A DNA stretch of 64,000 nt. It comes from an uncultured Holophagaceae bacterium (lineage in GTDB: Bacteria; Acidobacteriota; Holophagae; Holophagales; Holophagaceae). The number at the start of each line of letters is the position of its first letter. The first letter of the stretch is position 1. The position numbers and the translations under genes were made by a program. The stretch lies in contig CAIZZF010000008.1 in NCBI GenBank assembly GCA_903937385.1, forward strand, positions 186,001 through 250,000, in the 5' to 3' direction. Of this stretch, positions 1 to 8,368 are shown piece by piece. The notes beneath the pieces are model-generated. The model was not told the origin of the DNA. It was given only the letters and a program-made list of their open reading frames with translations, and ran no database searches.

Positions 1-213
1 CTCGCGGGTCTCGGGCGCCTTCCAGCTCAGGGGCTGGTGGACGGGCAGGCCCAGTTCTAGGGCGGCCAGCTTGACCGGGGGGGCCTCCAGGTGGCGGCCC
101 CGGCCCGCGGGCCGGTCCGGATTGCAGAACACCGCCTCGATGCCTTCGTCAGCCAGCGCCCGGAGGGCCGGAACGGCCGCCCGGGGAGTGCCGAGGAACG
201 CGATGCGCGTCAT
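1..213 (-). CDS. fmt: Methionyl-tRNA formyltransferase, N-terminal part (cut by window edge)
   Basis: The first 71 codons, read from an ATG at 213, give the start of methionyl-tRNA formyltransferase, which formylates initiator Met-tRNA in the cytoplasm using 10-formyl-tetrahydrofolate. The N-terminal Rossmann strand MTRIAFLGTP and the PDRPAGRG motif followed by PPVKLAA are characteristic of Fmt. The remaining three quarters lie beyond position 1, so the catalytic Asn-His-Asp residues cannot be seen. Only 10 bp separate this start from the stop of def upstream, giving the classic def-fmt pair in which formyl groups are added and later removed. Confidence 0.9.
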   Translation of the reverse strand, partial: MTRIAFLGTPRAAVPALRALADEGIEAVFCNPDRPAGRGRHLEAPPVKLAALELGLPVHQPLSWKAPETRE

Positions 214-223
214 GGCGAGGCTC

Positions 224-727
224 CTATCCCTTGGTCTGCTTCTGGTATTTCCGCTGCAGGAACTGGCGTTTCACCGGTCCGTAATACTCGACGAAGAGCC
301 GGCCCCGCAGGTGGTCGATCTCATGGCAGAAGGCCCGGGCCATCAGGTCCTCGCCCGTCAGCTCCTGCCAGCCGCCGGCCCGGGTCCGGTTCCGGATGGT
401 CACCTTCTGGGGGCGCTCCAGCTCCTCGCGGATGCCGGGGATGGAGAGGCAGCCCTCAGGGCCGCTCTGGACCCCCTCTTCCCGGATGATCTCGGGGTTG
501 ATGAGGATGATCCGCTGCTCCGGGTCCTCGCCGCAGGAGCAGTCGATGACGGCCAGGTTGAGGTTCACGCCGACCTGGGGCGCGGCCAGGCCCACCCCTT
601 CCTCGAACAGCGAGGTCTCGAACATATCGGCCACGAGCTGCTCCAGCTCGGGGGTCCAGTCCCCAATGTCCTGGCTGTTCAGTTTGAGCCGGGGATCCCC
701 CCAGGTGAGCACGGGCAAGACAGCCAT
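224..727 (-). CDS. def: Peptide deformylase
   Basis: A 167-residue peptide deformylase that removes the N-formyl group from nascent proteins. All three family motifs are present: GVGLAAPQ at about residues 44-51, EGCLS with metal ligand Cys93, and HEIDH at 135-139 (metal ligands His135 and His139, catalytic Glu136). The length is normal. The ATG at 727 has a good ribosome-binding site (GGAGAGG). It is the first gene of a def-fmt operon and is transcribed divergently from the foldase gene at 805, so the 77 bp between them should hold both promoters. Confidence 0.97.
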   Translation of the reverse strand: MAVLPVLTWGDPRLKLNSQDIGDWTPELEQLVADMFETSLFEEGVGLAAPQVGVNLNLAVIDCSCGEDPEQRIILINPEIIREEGVQSGPEGCLSIPGIREELERPQKVTIRNRTRAGGWQELTGEDLMARAFCHEIDHLRGRLFVEYYGPVKRQFLQRKYQKQTKG

Positions 728-804
728 TCAACCTCTCCAGCATTCCAGTGTAAACCAGGGAGCCTCTCGCGGTAATCTGTGAGGTCCGCCTTTCGGAGCC
801 CCGC

Positions 805-2709
805 ATGCTGCGTTCCTTCCGCCAAGTCTTCAAATCGAACCGTACGCCCATGGCGGCGGTCATGATCGTCGTGCTCCTGGGGCTTGTGGCCTACCTGGCG
901 CCCTCGGGCCGGGTGGACACGCCCGACACGGTGGTGGCCCGGGTCTTCGGCCGCGAGGTGCTGCTGCGAGACATGGCCGAGCACATGCAGGAGCTCTACC
1001 AGCGCTACGGCAAGCAGGCCAGCCCCGAGGCCCTCCGCCCCTTCGTGCAGTCCCAGGCCCTGCGGGACCTGATCAACCAGAAGCTCATGGAGGAGCTGGC
1101 CGAGCGGCACCACGTGGTGGTCACCGACGACGAGGTCGGCGCCCGCCTGCGGGCCTTCCTGCGCCAATACCCCATGCTGCTGGACGCCAAGGGCAACCTG
1201 AAGACCACCGCCGAGCTCAAGCAGATCTTCCAGGACACGGGCTTCAATCCCGCCACCCAGGAGCGCGCCCTGCGTGAGGAGCTCCTGCGCACCAAGCTGG
1301 TCCAGCAGGCCGCCCTCCAGATCCCCGTGGACGAGCCCTGGCTGGCCCAGGAAAACCGCCTCAAGAACGAGAAGGTGGCCTTCCAGCAGGCCACCCTGGC
1401 CGTGCTCCCCGCCACCGTGGCCGACCCCGGCGACACCATCCTGGAACCTTTCTGCAAGGCTGGCGGCGAGCGCTTCCTGCAGCCGCCCCGTCGCATCATC
1501 CAGTTTGTGGCTGTGGACCGCGCCGCCTTCGGCAAGGACCTGCAGGCCGATGACGCCGCCCTGAAGGCCGCCTACCAGGCCCGCAAGGCCGACTCCACTG
1601 AGTTCAAGGCCCGCCACATCCTGTTCAAGGCCGAGGGTGAGGCCCAGGTGGCGGAAGCCACCGCCAAGGCCCAGCTGCTCCGCGCCCGCCTCGTGAAGGG
1701 CCAGGACTTCGCCAAGGCCGCCGAGGAGCTGAGCGAAGACCCCAGCGCCAAGGGCAACGGCGGCGACCTCGGCTGGTTCAACGCAGCCAAGATGGTGAAG
1801 CCCTTCACGGACGCCGCCGCCGCCCTGAAGCCGGGCGAGATCAGCCAGCCCGTGCGCACCAACTTCGGCATCCACCTCATCAAGCTGGAAGGGCGCCGCG
1901 AGAAGTCCTTCGAGGACCTGAAGGCCCAGCTGGCCAAGGAGCTCACCGACACGCGCTTCAGCAGCCGCGCCCAGGAGCGCCTCGAGCAGATCCGCAAGCG
2001 CGCCAACGGTGGCGACCTCGCCGCCGCCGCCAAGAGCCTCGGCAGTCCCGCCCAGATCAGCCTGCCCTTCAGCAATGAGCCCACCGCCCAGGTCGAGGGC
2101 CTGCCCGAGCTGGCCCAGATCCTGGGTGAGGTCTTCCGCCTGAAAGTCGGCGAGGTCTCCAAGCCCCTGCCCTTCGCCGACCGCCACCTGCTCTTCCGGG
2201 TGCAGGAGCAGCTGCCGGAAGCCGTCCCGCCCTTCAAGGAGATCCGCGCCAAGGTGCTGGCCGCCTACCGCCTGGAAGAGTCCCGCAAGCAGGCCCTGAC
2301 CCGGGCCCAGCAGGCGCTGAAAGCCAATGGCCTCCAGGCTGTGGGTCCCGTCACAGACCAGGCCGCGGCCCCTCTGGCTGGCCTGCGCGACCTGGTCGCC
2401 CACCCCGGCATCCGCAAGGCCCTGCTGGATACGCCCATCGGCCAGACGACGCCCCTGCTCTGGGCCCAGGATGGCAAGCTCTGGGCGGCCCGCGTGACCT
2501 TCCGCGAGCCGGCACCCGCCCTCACCTTCGAAGCAAGGCGCAAGCTCATCCAGGAGATCCAGGGCGCCGAAGCCCAGAAGCTGCTCTCCGCCGAGCTGCA
2601 GGCCATGGACCAGCAGGGCCGCCTGCGCCCGGGCCTCAGCAGCCTGTGGGGTCACTTCGGGGGCATCTACATCAACACCGACGCCACGCAGATGCCGGTG
2701 GAGGAGTAG
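805..2709 (+). CDS. Membrane-anchored peptidyl-prolyl isomerase (PpiD/SurA type)
   Basis: A 634-residue protein with one N-terminal membrane segment at about residues 16-33 and a long extracytoplasmic part, so it probably works as a periplasmic folding helper for exported proteins. A SurA_N-like helical region covers roughly residues 35-220. A parvulin (PpiC) domain follows at about 265-365, with KARHILF at its start and the family signature GGDLGWF followed by FGIHLIKLE. Domain order and length match PpiD (about 620 residues in E. coli). The ATG at 805 has CGGAG just upstream. It is monocistronic and convergent with the ABC gene downstream. Confidence 0.88.
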   Translation: MLRSFRQVFKSNRTPMAAVMIVVLLGLVAYLAPSGRVDTPDTVVARVFGREVLLRDMAEHMQELYQRYGKQASPEALRPFVQSQALRDLINQKLMEELAERHHVVVTDDEVGARLRAFLRQYPMLLDAKGNLKTTAELKQIFQDTGFNPATQERALREELLRTKLVQQAALQIPVDEPWLAQENRLKNEKVAFQQATLAVLPATVADPGDTILEPFCKAGGERFLQPPRRIIQFVAVDRAAFGKDLQADDAALKAAYQARKADSTEFKARHILFKAEGEAQVAEATAKAQLLRARLVKGQDFAKAAEELSEDPSAKGNGGDLGWFNAAKMVKPFTDAAAALKPGEISQPVRTNFGIHLIKLEGRREKSFEDLKAQLAKELTDTRFSSRAQERLEQIRKRANGGDLAAAAKSLGSPAQISLPFSNEPTAQVEGLPELAQILGEVFRLKVGEVSKPLPFADRHLLFRVQEQLPEAVPPFKEIRAKVLAAYRLEESRKQALTRAQQALKANGLQAVGPVTDQAAAPLAGLRDLVAHPGIRKALLDTPIGQTTPLLWAQDGKLWAARVTFREPAPALTFEARRKLIQEIQGAEAQKLLSAELQAMDQQGRLRPGLSSLWGHFGGIYINTDATQMPVEE

Positions 2710-2724
2710 CTCTTGTTAGCTAGC

Positions 2725-2848
2725 GGCTGTCAGCTGTCGGCTTGCAGCGAGTTCCCGACAGCTGGTTGGATCTGCCTAAAAACGATCGGCGCCTCATGCT
2801 TTGCTGATAGCTGACAGCCGAGAGCCCTCAGCCGCAGGCTGAGGCTCT
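2725..2848. repeat. Cluster of intergenic palindromes between convergent genes
   Basis: Three inverted repeats sit between two convergent genes. GGCTGTCAGCT at 2725-2735 pairs with AGCTGACAGCC at 2809-2819. AGCTGTCGG at 2732-2740 pairs with CCGACAGCT at 2755-2763. A hairpin at 2821-2848 (AGAGCC-CTCAGCC, GCA loop, GGCTGAGGCTCT, with one bulged C) covers the last codons and stop of the ABC gene. No long T run follows. The cluster may act as a bidirectional terminator or be a dispersed palindromic repeat; the motif CTAGCGGCT also occurs near 5810 and 6764. Confidence 0.55.
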
Positions 2849-3505
2849 CCCCAGCCGCAGGACCCGGTCGCACAGGATGTCCACAAAGGCCTCGTCATGA
2901 CTGGCCAGGAGCAGGGCGGTGCCCTGCGCTTTCAGCTCTTGCAGCAGGCCCAGGAGGGCGACTGCCAGGGTCGGGTCCAGGGCCGAGAAGGGCTCGTCCA
3001 GCACCAGCAGCCGCGGCTGCAGCATGAGGGCCCGGCCGAGGCAGAGGCGCTGGGCCAGCCCACCGGACCAGGCCGCCGGGCGCTGCGCCAGAGCGGCTTC
3101 CGGAAACCTCACCTGCGCGGCCATGCGCGCCGCGGCCTGACGCTGCTCGTCGGCGGTGCCGCGCCGCCAGATGGCCAGGGGTTCCTGGAGGATCTCCCAG
3201 CCGGTGCGGTGGGGCGGCAGGCTGCCCGCAGCGTCCTGGAAGACCGCCTGCAGCAGGGGACGGCGGGGGCGGCGCTGGCGCTCCGGCAGGGGCGACCAGG
3301 GGTCGCCCATCAGGCCAATGCGGCCTTCCGTGGGCTCCCGCAGGCCCAACACCAGCTCCAGCAGGGTGGTCTTCCCAGCCCCGCTGGGCCCCACCAGCCC
3401 CAGGGCCTCACCTGGGGCCACCTGGAAGCTCAGGTCTCGCAGGATCCAGCGCCCGATCCGAAGAAGGCCCAGGCCCTCGACAGTCAGAACGGAGGCTGGT
3501 GTCAG
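2828..3505 (-). CDS. ABC transporter ATP-binding protein, peptide/nickel type, orphan
   Basis: An ABC ATPase with Walker [10 protein letters not shown], signature motif WSGGLAQRL (a variant of LSGGQ), Walker [13 protein letters not shown] and the H-loop ASHD. The Q-loop region ([23 protein letters not shown]) resembles the OppF/DppF/NikE branch. The usual first strands ([21 protein letters not shown]) are encoded upstream of the first GTG at 3421. The real start is therefore probably the CTG at 3505, whose CTGA overlaps the serS stop; a GTG start at 3421 would remove strand 1. No permease or binding-protein gene is next to it, so its partners must be elsewhere or it is a remnant. Function is assigned by family only. 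Confidence 0.75.
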   Translation of the reverse strand: MTPASVLTVEGLGLLRIGRWILRDLSFQVAPGEALGLVGPSGAGKTTLLELVLGLREPTEGRIGLMGDPWSPLPERQRRPRRPLLQAVFQDAAGSLPPHRTGWEILQEPLAIWRRGTADEQRQAAARMAAQVRFPEAALAQRPAAWSGGLAQRLCLGRALMLQPRLLVLDEPFSALDPTLAVALLGLLQELKAQGTALLLASHDEAFVDILCDRVLRLGRASACG

Positions 3506-4767
3506 CGGATCACCTCGGCGCCAACGTAGGGCTGCAGTGCCTTGGGCACGCGGATGCTGCCGTCCGGCTGCTGGTAGTTCTCCAGGACGGCCACCCAGGT
3601 GCGGCCCACGGCCAGGCCACTGCCATTGAGGGTGTGGGCGAAGGCGGGCTTGCCCTCCTTGCCGCGCTGGCGGATGTTGGCGCGACGGGCCTGGAAGTCC
3701 CCGAACCAGCTGCAGGAGCTAATCTCGCGGTAGGTGTTCTGCGAAGGCAGCCAGACCTCGAGGTCATAGGTCTTCTGGCTGCTGAAGCCCATGTCGCCCG
3801 TGCACAGCAGCACTCGGCGGTAGGGCAGCTCCAGGGCCTCGAGGATGGCTTCGGCATCGGCGGTGAGGCGCTCCAGCTCGGCCTCGGCCTGGTCGGCGGC
3901 GGCGAAGGTGACGAGCTCCACCTTGTGGAACTGGTGCTGGCGGATGATGCCCTTGGTGTCCCGGCCGTAGCTGCCGGCCTCGCTGCGGAAGCAGGGGGTG
4001 AAGGCGCAGTGGCGCATGGGCAGGGCTTCCGCGGGCAGGATCTCATCCCGGTAGAGGTTGGTGACGGGCACCTCGGCTGTGGGGATGAGGTACAGCGCGC
4101 CGTCGCCGTGGGCCACCTTGAACAGGTCCTGCTCGAACTTCGGCAGCTGGCCCGTGCCGTACATGCTCTCGGGGTTCACCAGGTAGGGGGGGATGATCTC
4201 GGTGTAGCCCGCGCCGGTCTGGCAGTCGAGCATGAAGGTGATGAGGGCGCGCTCCAGCTTGGCACCGAGCCCCTTCAGCACAGCGAAGCGGGCGCCGCTC
4301 AGCTTGGCCGCGCGGTCCAGGTCCAGGATGCCCAGGGCCGTGCCCAGCTCCACGTGATCCTTCGGCGCGTCGATGACGGGCAGCTGCCCCCAGCGCTTGA
4401 TCTCCACGTTGGCGTGCTCGTCCCGACCCGAGGGCACGCTCGTGTGGGGCGGGTTCGGGATGCCCGCGAGGAAGTCCTTGAAAGCGGCCTCGATCTCCCG
4501 CTCGGCGGCTTCCAGCTCCTTGAGCTTGTCCCCCACCTCCCGCTGCTGGGCGATGAGGGCGTCCGCGTTCTCCTTGGCCCGCTTCAGCCGACCAACCTCT
4601 TCGCTCACGCGGTTGCGCTCGGCCTTCAGGGCCTCGGCCTCCTGCAGGGCGGCGCGGCGGCGTTGGTCCAGCTCCAGGTAGCGCGCCCGGTCCAGCGTGT
4701 AGCCCCGCTCAGCGAGGCGGACCGCCACGGCGTCGAGGTCGTTGCGCAGGAGATTGGCGTCGAGCAT
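3502..4767 (-). CDS. serS: Seryl-tRNA synthetase
   Basis: A 421-residue class II seryl-tRNA synthetase that charges tRNA-Ser with serine. The N-terminal half (to about residue 110) is the Lys/Glu/Ala-rich antiparallel coiled coil that grips the long variable arm. The catalytic core shows [15 protein letters not shown], motif 2 ([22 protein letters not shown]), YDLEVWLP and motif 3 ([19 protein letters not shown]). Length and start (ATG at 4767) are typical. Its stop overlaps the probable start of the ABC gene downstream. The asparaginase gene lies 24 bp upstream on the same strand. Confidence 0.98.
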   Translation of the reverse strand: MLDANLLRNDLDAVAVRLAERGYTLDRARYLELDQRRRAALQEAEALKAERNRVSEEVGRLKRAKENADALIAQQREVGDKLKELEAAEREIEAAFKDFLAGIPNPPHTSVPSGRDEHANVEIKRWGQLPVIDAPKDHVELGTALGILDLDRAAKLSGARFAVLKGLGAKLERALITFMLDCQTGAGYTEIIPPYLVNPESMYGTGQLPKFEQDLFKVAHGDGALYLIPTAEVPVTNLYRDEILPAEALPMRHCAFTPCFRSEAGSYGRDTKGIIRQHQFHKVELVTFAAADQAEAELERLTADAEAILEALELPYRRVLLCTGDMGFSSQKTYDLEVWLPSQNTYREISSCSWFGDFQARRANIRQRGKEGKPAFAHTLNGSGLAVGRTWVAVLENYQQPDGSIRVPKALQPYVGAEVIR

Positions 4768-4791
4768 CTGGGAATCCTGGAAACTTCCATT

Positions 4792-5799
4792 CTAGCTCAG
4801 CGGCCAGGCTCCGTCCGGCATGGGCTCGCCAGCCCATGCGGTGGCAAACGCAGAGCGGACGTCTTCGATCCCGCCGCCAGCACCCAGCACCAGGCCCAGC
4901 TTGGCCAGGGCAGTCCAGCGGGTGTGCAGGCCGCCGGAGATGGCGCCCAGTCCCTCGATCTTGCGGCCCATCTCGTAGGCCGAGAGGTCCACCCCCCCGT
5001 GCGGGCACTGGGAGGTCACCACCACGGGGACTCGGCGCCGGGCACAGTCCTCCACCAGGCCCCTCAGGTCCGGGCGGTCCATGGGCAGGTTGCCCGCACC
5101 GAAGGCCTGGATGAGCACGGCCTTGGCGCCCACAGGCACAGGACTCCAGGGCATGCCCGGATGGGGTGTCAGGGTGTGGATGCCCAGCTCCAGGGCCGCG
5201 CCCAGGCCTGCAGGCACCCGGCGTTCGAACTGGCCCGCCTCGGGGTGGAGGCGGATCTCGGCGCCGATCTCCGCCAGGGGGGCCAGGTTCGGGCTCTGGA
5301 AGGCCTCGAACAGACTGACGCTCAGCTTGTCCGCGGCCACGCCACGCAGCCAGTGGGTGCCGAAGCAGATGCCGGTCTCAGGGATGGCCCGGCAGGCCAG
5401 GTCCACGGCGTTGACCAGGTTGCTCCGAGCATCGCTGCGCACGAAGGCCAGGGGCCGCTGGCTGCCCGTGAGCACCACGGGCTTGCCCAGGTCCGCCAGC
5501 AGGAAGCCCAGCACCGAGGCCGTGAAGGCCATGGTGTCCGTGCCGTGGATGATGACGAAGCCGTCGAAGTCGCTGCCGGCGCTGCGCACCCGGCGGGCCA
5601 GCTCCAGGATGTCGGCGGGCTCGAGACAGGCGGAGTCCTGGTTGAAGGGCACCTCCACGGCCAGCTGCGCCAGCTGCCCCAGCTCGGGGACCTGCTCCAG
5701 CAGGTGGTCCAGGAAGGGCCCCGGCGCGAGGGCCACAGGGTCGCCGCTGGGCGCCATGCCGAGGGTGCCACCGGTGTGGAGGAGGATGATCTTTCGCAT
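4792..5799 (-). CDS. L-asparaginase (type I, AnsA-like)
   Basis: A 335-residue asparaginase/glutaminase-family amidohydrolase that hydrolyses L-asparagine to aspartate and ammonia. The first catalytic motif is HTGGTLGM near the N-terminus and the second is IIHGTDTM at about residue 85, followed by VLTGSQRPL. There is no signal peptide, so a cytoplasmic type I enzyme is likely. The start at 5799 (MRKIILLHTGG) is chosen because it begins exactly at the first beta strand; an upstream in-frame ATG at 5877 would add 26 non-family residues. No Shine-Dalgarno is visible: a perfect palindrome abuts the start codon instead. Confidence 0.9.
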   Translation of the reverse strand: MRKIILLHTGGTLGMAPSGDPVALAPGPFLDHLLEQVPELGQLAQLAVEVPFNQDSACLEPADILELARRVRSAGSDFDGFVIIHGTDTMAFTASVLGFLLADLGKPVVLTGSQRPLAFVRSDARSNLVNAVDLACRAIPETGICFGTHWLRGVAADKLSVSLFEAFQSPNLAPLAEIGAEIRLHPEAGQFERRVPAGLGAALELGIHTLTPHPGMPWSPVPVGAKAVLIQAFGAGNLPMDRPDLRGLVEDCARRRVPVVVTSQCPHGGVDLSAYEMGRKIEGLGAISGGLHTRWTALAKLGLVLGAGGGIEDVRSAFATAWAGEPMPDGAWPLS

Positions 5800-5818
5800 A
5801 GCCGCTAGTCTAGCGGCT
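5800..5818. repeat. Perfect short palindrome abutting the asparaginase start
   Basis: AGCCGCTA (5800-5807), spacer GTC, TAGCGGCT (5811-5818). The hairpin occupies the place where the ribosome-binding site of the asparaginase gene should be. It could be a dispersed palindrome or a translation-control element; the half-site CTAGCGGCT recurs at about 2719 and 6763. Confidence 0.5.
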
Positions 5819-5866
5819 GAGAGCCGGGACCTGCAGGCTTCCACCCAGGCCGGTAGACTGGAAGCG

Positions 5867-6766
5867 ATGCGCCGCATTCCCAGAGCGATTCAGCTGATCG
5901 TGGCCCGGTATCTCCGGAGGCTGCTGAGGAACCGTCTGGACGGCCAGCAGCTGCAGTCCGCCATCGAGTCGGCCCTGGCCACGCTGCCCATCCAGGAGAA
6001 GCTGCTGGTGCGGGAGGGGGCCCTGCGCTCCGAGTCCCTCAACCGCCAGCTGGCCTGGGCCATGGCCTTCGTGGCGGGAGCGGTGAACGCGGGCGGATTC
6101 CTCGCGGTGGGCCACTACACCTCGCACATGACAGGAGTGGTCTCCGCCATGGCAGACGAGGCGGCCGAAGGCGATATGACGACCGTCCTGGCCGCCCTGG
6201 CCATGATGCTCAGCTTCTTCGCCGGGGCCTTCGTGTGCACCACGCTCATCAGCTTCGGCCAGCGGCGCCGGATGCGCAGCCGCTACGCCATCACTTTGGT
6301 GCTGGAGGCGGCGCTGATGCTGGTCTTCGGCTTCATGGGAAACCGGCTCCAGGAAGAGGTCCAGTTCACGCTGCCCACGACCGTCATGCTGCTCTGCTTC
6401 ATCATGGGCCTGCACAACGCCGTGACCTCCATCATCTCCGGCGCAGCCGTCCGCACGACCCACCTGACAGGGACGGTCACGGACATCGGCATCGAGCTGA
6501 GCAAGCTCGCCTACGTGAACGTCCATCACCGCCAAGGCCGGGAGCGCATTGTCGCCAACCGTCAGAAGCTTTCGCTGCTGCTGCTGATCCTCGCCTCGTT
6601 CCTGGCCGGCGGCGTGGCAGGGGCCCTGGGGTTCAAGCACATCGGGTTCAAGGTCACGGTGCCCCTGGCCGGGTTCCTCTGCTTCCTGGCGGCCCGCCCC
6701 CTGCTCCTGGAGCTGCGGCTCCTGCTGCACCGCCTGAAGCGGCAGTGGAGCCCGGACAGTCCCTAG
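5867..6766 (+). CDS. DUF1275 (YoaK-type) membrane protein
   Basis: A 299-residue integral membrane protein. After about 60 mainly basic and helical residues, hydrophobic segments begin at WAMAFVAGAVNAGGFLAVG, then GHYTSHMTG, LSFFAGAFVC, MLLCFIMGLHNAVTSI and a last pair near the C-terminus. The motifs GxxNAxG and TSHMTG, and the later TTHLTGTVTDIG, are the conserved features of the DUF1275/YoaK family, whose function is unknown. The unusually long N-terminal extension before the first membrane segment is retained because the ATG at 5867 has a weak purine-rich site upstream and the extension looks coding. It is divergent from the asparaginase and convergent with the MerR gene (4 bp between stops). 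Confidence 0.85.
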   Translation: MRRIPRAIQLIVARYLRRLLRNRLDGQQLQSAIESALATLPIQEKLLVREGALRSESLNRQLAWAMAFVAGAVNAGGFLAVGHYTSHMTGVVSAMADEAAEGDMTTVLAALAMMLSFFAGAFVCTTLISFGQRRRMRSRYAITLVLEAALMLVFGFMGNRLQEEVQFTLPTTVMLLCFIMGLHNAVTSIISGAAVRTTHLTGTVTDIGIELSKLAYVNVHHRQGRERIVANRQKLSLLLLILASFLAGGVAGALGFKHIGFKVTVPLAGFLCFLAARPLLLELRLLLHRLKRQWSPDSP

Positions 6767-6770
6767 CGGC

Positions 6771-7619
6771 TCAGCTCAGTTCCAGCTCGAGCGTTCGGCC
6801 GACGCCTTCGACCCGGCGGGTGCGGGCGGCGCCCTTGCCGCCAATCAGCAGCTTGCAGTCCGGGGGCAGGCGGTTCTTGAGCTCCATGAGCATCCGCCGC
6901 ACCGGCTCGCCGGTGAACTGGACCGAGAGGTTCACGGCCACCCGGTCCACCTTCAGGATCTTGGCCGCCTGGGCGATGCTGTTGAGGGGCAGGTCCACGC
7001 CCAGCAGCTCGGTGCGGGCGCCGTAGGCTGCGTAGGCCAGGGCTGCCATGAGCAGACCGAGCCGGTGGCGCTCGCCAGGCAGGGTGCATAGGAGCACCTT
7101 GCCCCGGCCGGGGAGGATGTGGAACTCCTGGCGCAGCTTGCGCAGGAAGTCCTCCAGCACCTCCGAGAGCAGGTGCTCGTGATGGGCGCCAATGGCGTTG
7201 TCGGCCCAGGCGATGCCCACCCGATCGAGGAGCGGCGAGACTGCCTGGACCAGAAACAGCCGCCAGCCCAGCTGGCCCAGATACTTGTGCAGGAGCGCCC
7301 GAATCTGATCGGTGTCCATGGCCAGCACGGCCTCGAAGAGCTCATCCACCCGCTGGTTGCCGTCGGGAAGGATCATCTGCTTGAGCGAGGCATCGTCGGA
7401 GCGCACCACCAGGGCGGGCCGGTGGCCCTGGGCCACAGCCTCGGCCATGAGCTTCAGGCGGCGAAGGTCATCGAGGTGGTAGCGCCGGTGGCCCGAGGGC
7501 ATGCGCACGGGGATGGGGAAACCGTACCGGCGCTCCCAGACCCGGACCACATCTGCCGTAAGTCCCGTTTCAGCACGCACATCGCCAATGCTCAAGAGCT
7601 TGGTTTCATCTCTAGTCAT
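6771..7619 (-). CDS. MerR-type regulator with cobalamin-binding photosensor domain (CarH/LitR-like)
   Basis: A 282-residue transcription factor. Residues 9-75 form a MerR winged helix (LLSIGDVRAETGL, VVRVWERRYGFP, SGHRRYHLDDLRRL). A helical bundle with the motif Wx9EH follows (Trp138, Glu148, His149), and then a Rossmann-type B12-binding domain with ExHxxG (Glu183, His185, Gly188). In Thermus and Myxococcus CarH these two motifs bind adenosylcobalamin and make the repressor light-sensitive; His185 would be the lower cobalt ligand. All of these residues are present, so a B12-dependent photoreceptor is a good inference. No carotenoid genes are adjacent, so the target is unknown. An imperfect dyad just upstream may be its own operator. 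Confidence 0.85.
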   Translation of the reverse strand: MTRDETKLLSIGDVRAETGLTADVVRVWERRYGFPIPVRMPSGHRRYHLDDLRRLKLMAEAVAQGHRPALVVRSDDASLKQMILPDGNQRVDELFEAVLAMDTDQIRALLHKYLGQLGWRLFLVQAVSPLLDRVGIAWADNAIGAHHEHLLSEVLEDFLRKLRQEFHILPGRGKVLLCTLPGERHRLGLLMAALAYAAYGARTELLGVDLPLNSIAQAAKILKVDRVAVNLSVQFTGEPVRRMLMELKNRLPPDCKLLIGGKGAARTRRVEGVGRTLELELS

Positions 7620-7633
7620 GCATTCCCGCCTTA

Positions 7634-7660
7634 CCTAAGTCATTCAATGTAGGACTCAGG
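7634..7660. promoter_or_regulatory. Imperfect dyad upstream of the MerR/B12 regulator
   Basis: CCTAAGTC (7634-7641) and GACTCAGG (7653-7660) form 8-bp arms with one mismatch around an 11-bp AT-rich spacer. The site lies 15 bp upstream of the regulator's start codon, where a MerR-family autoregulatory operator would be expected. Binding is inferred only. Confidence 0.4.
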
Positions 7661-7702
7661 CGAAAACTGCGCTCGGGCTTTAATCTAGACTTTGTCGTCT
7701 TC

Positions 7703-8344
7703 TTAAACGACTACAACCGCTTTTACCTCGTCAAATCCCTGGTCACTGGTGCAGCTCACCACCACCGCGCACTGCCCGGGCTGACTGGGGGGGATCGGCA
7801 CCTCCCCGACGAAGCGACCACTGGGATCCGTCCGACCCGCCAGGAGCCCTGTGGCCTTCTTGAGGCTGGACACCAGCTTGACGGCTACCTCGGCGCCAGC
7901 CACGGGCGCCTGGCTCTGGCAGAGCCGCGCCTGGAACTGCACCTGGAAGGGGGTGCCGAAGATGGGCCGCAGGGGCTGGTCCAGGACCATCTCCAGGGTG
8001 TCGACATCGCCTTCCTGCTGCAGGAACTCGAGGATGGCCTGGTCCAGGGGGCGGTCATTGAAAGCCTGCTGCTCCAGCAGGTCCGGAGGGGTCAGGTCAT
8101 ATTTTCCGTTCTTGATGTCCCGAATGACCGCCCGGTGCTGCTCGTCCATGCGCTCCTGGATGACCGGCTCTGAAGTCACTGCCGCCGCCAGCAGGTCCTC
8201 GTAGGAGGACCGGTAGTTGTCCAGGATTTCACCACCCACATAGATCAGGGTCTCGATCTTGGGATTGGCGAGACCCTTGTCCTCGGTCTGGACGTGGAAC
8301 ACTCGGTTGCCATGGCGGACGTCGGTGTTGTAGCCGGTGATCAT
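7703..8344 (-). CDS. Conserved hypothetical protein with C-terminal Ig-like region
   Basis: A 213-residue soluble protein without signal peptide or membrane segment. The N-terminus (YNTDVRHGNRVFHVQTEDKG, then TLIYVGGEIL) is distinctive and looks like the conserved core of an uncharacterised bacterial family. The middle is acidic and helical. The C-terminal 75 residues alternate strands and turns (VAGAEVAVKLV, GRTDPSGRFVGEVPIP) like a carboxypeptidase-regulatory or Ig-like fold. It starts 24 bp after the stop of the response regulator gene on the same strand, so the two are probably co-transcribed. No function can be assigned. Confidence 0.7.
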   Translation of the reverse strand: MITGYNTDVRHGNRVFHVQTEDKGLANPKIETLIYVGGEILDNYRSSYEDLLAAAVTSEPVIQERMDEQHRAVIRDIKNGKYDLTPPDLLEQQAFNDRPLDQAILEFLQQEGDVDTLEMVLDQPLRPIFGTPFQVQFQARLCQSQAPVAGAEVAVKLVSSLKKATGLLAGRTDPSGRFVGEVPIPPSQPGQCAVVVSCTSDQGFDEVKAVVVV

Positions 8345-8368
8345 GGGCGCCGCCCCGTGGACAGGAAC

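Noticed and set aside
679-2655. Long open frame antisense to the foldase gene
   Set aside because: It is Gly/Leu/Ala/His-rich without domains and mirrors the codon structure of the real gene, as expected in high-GC DNA.
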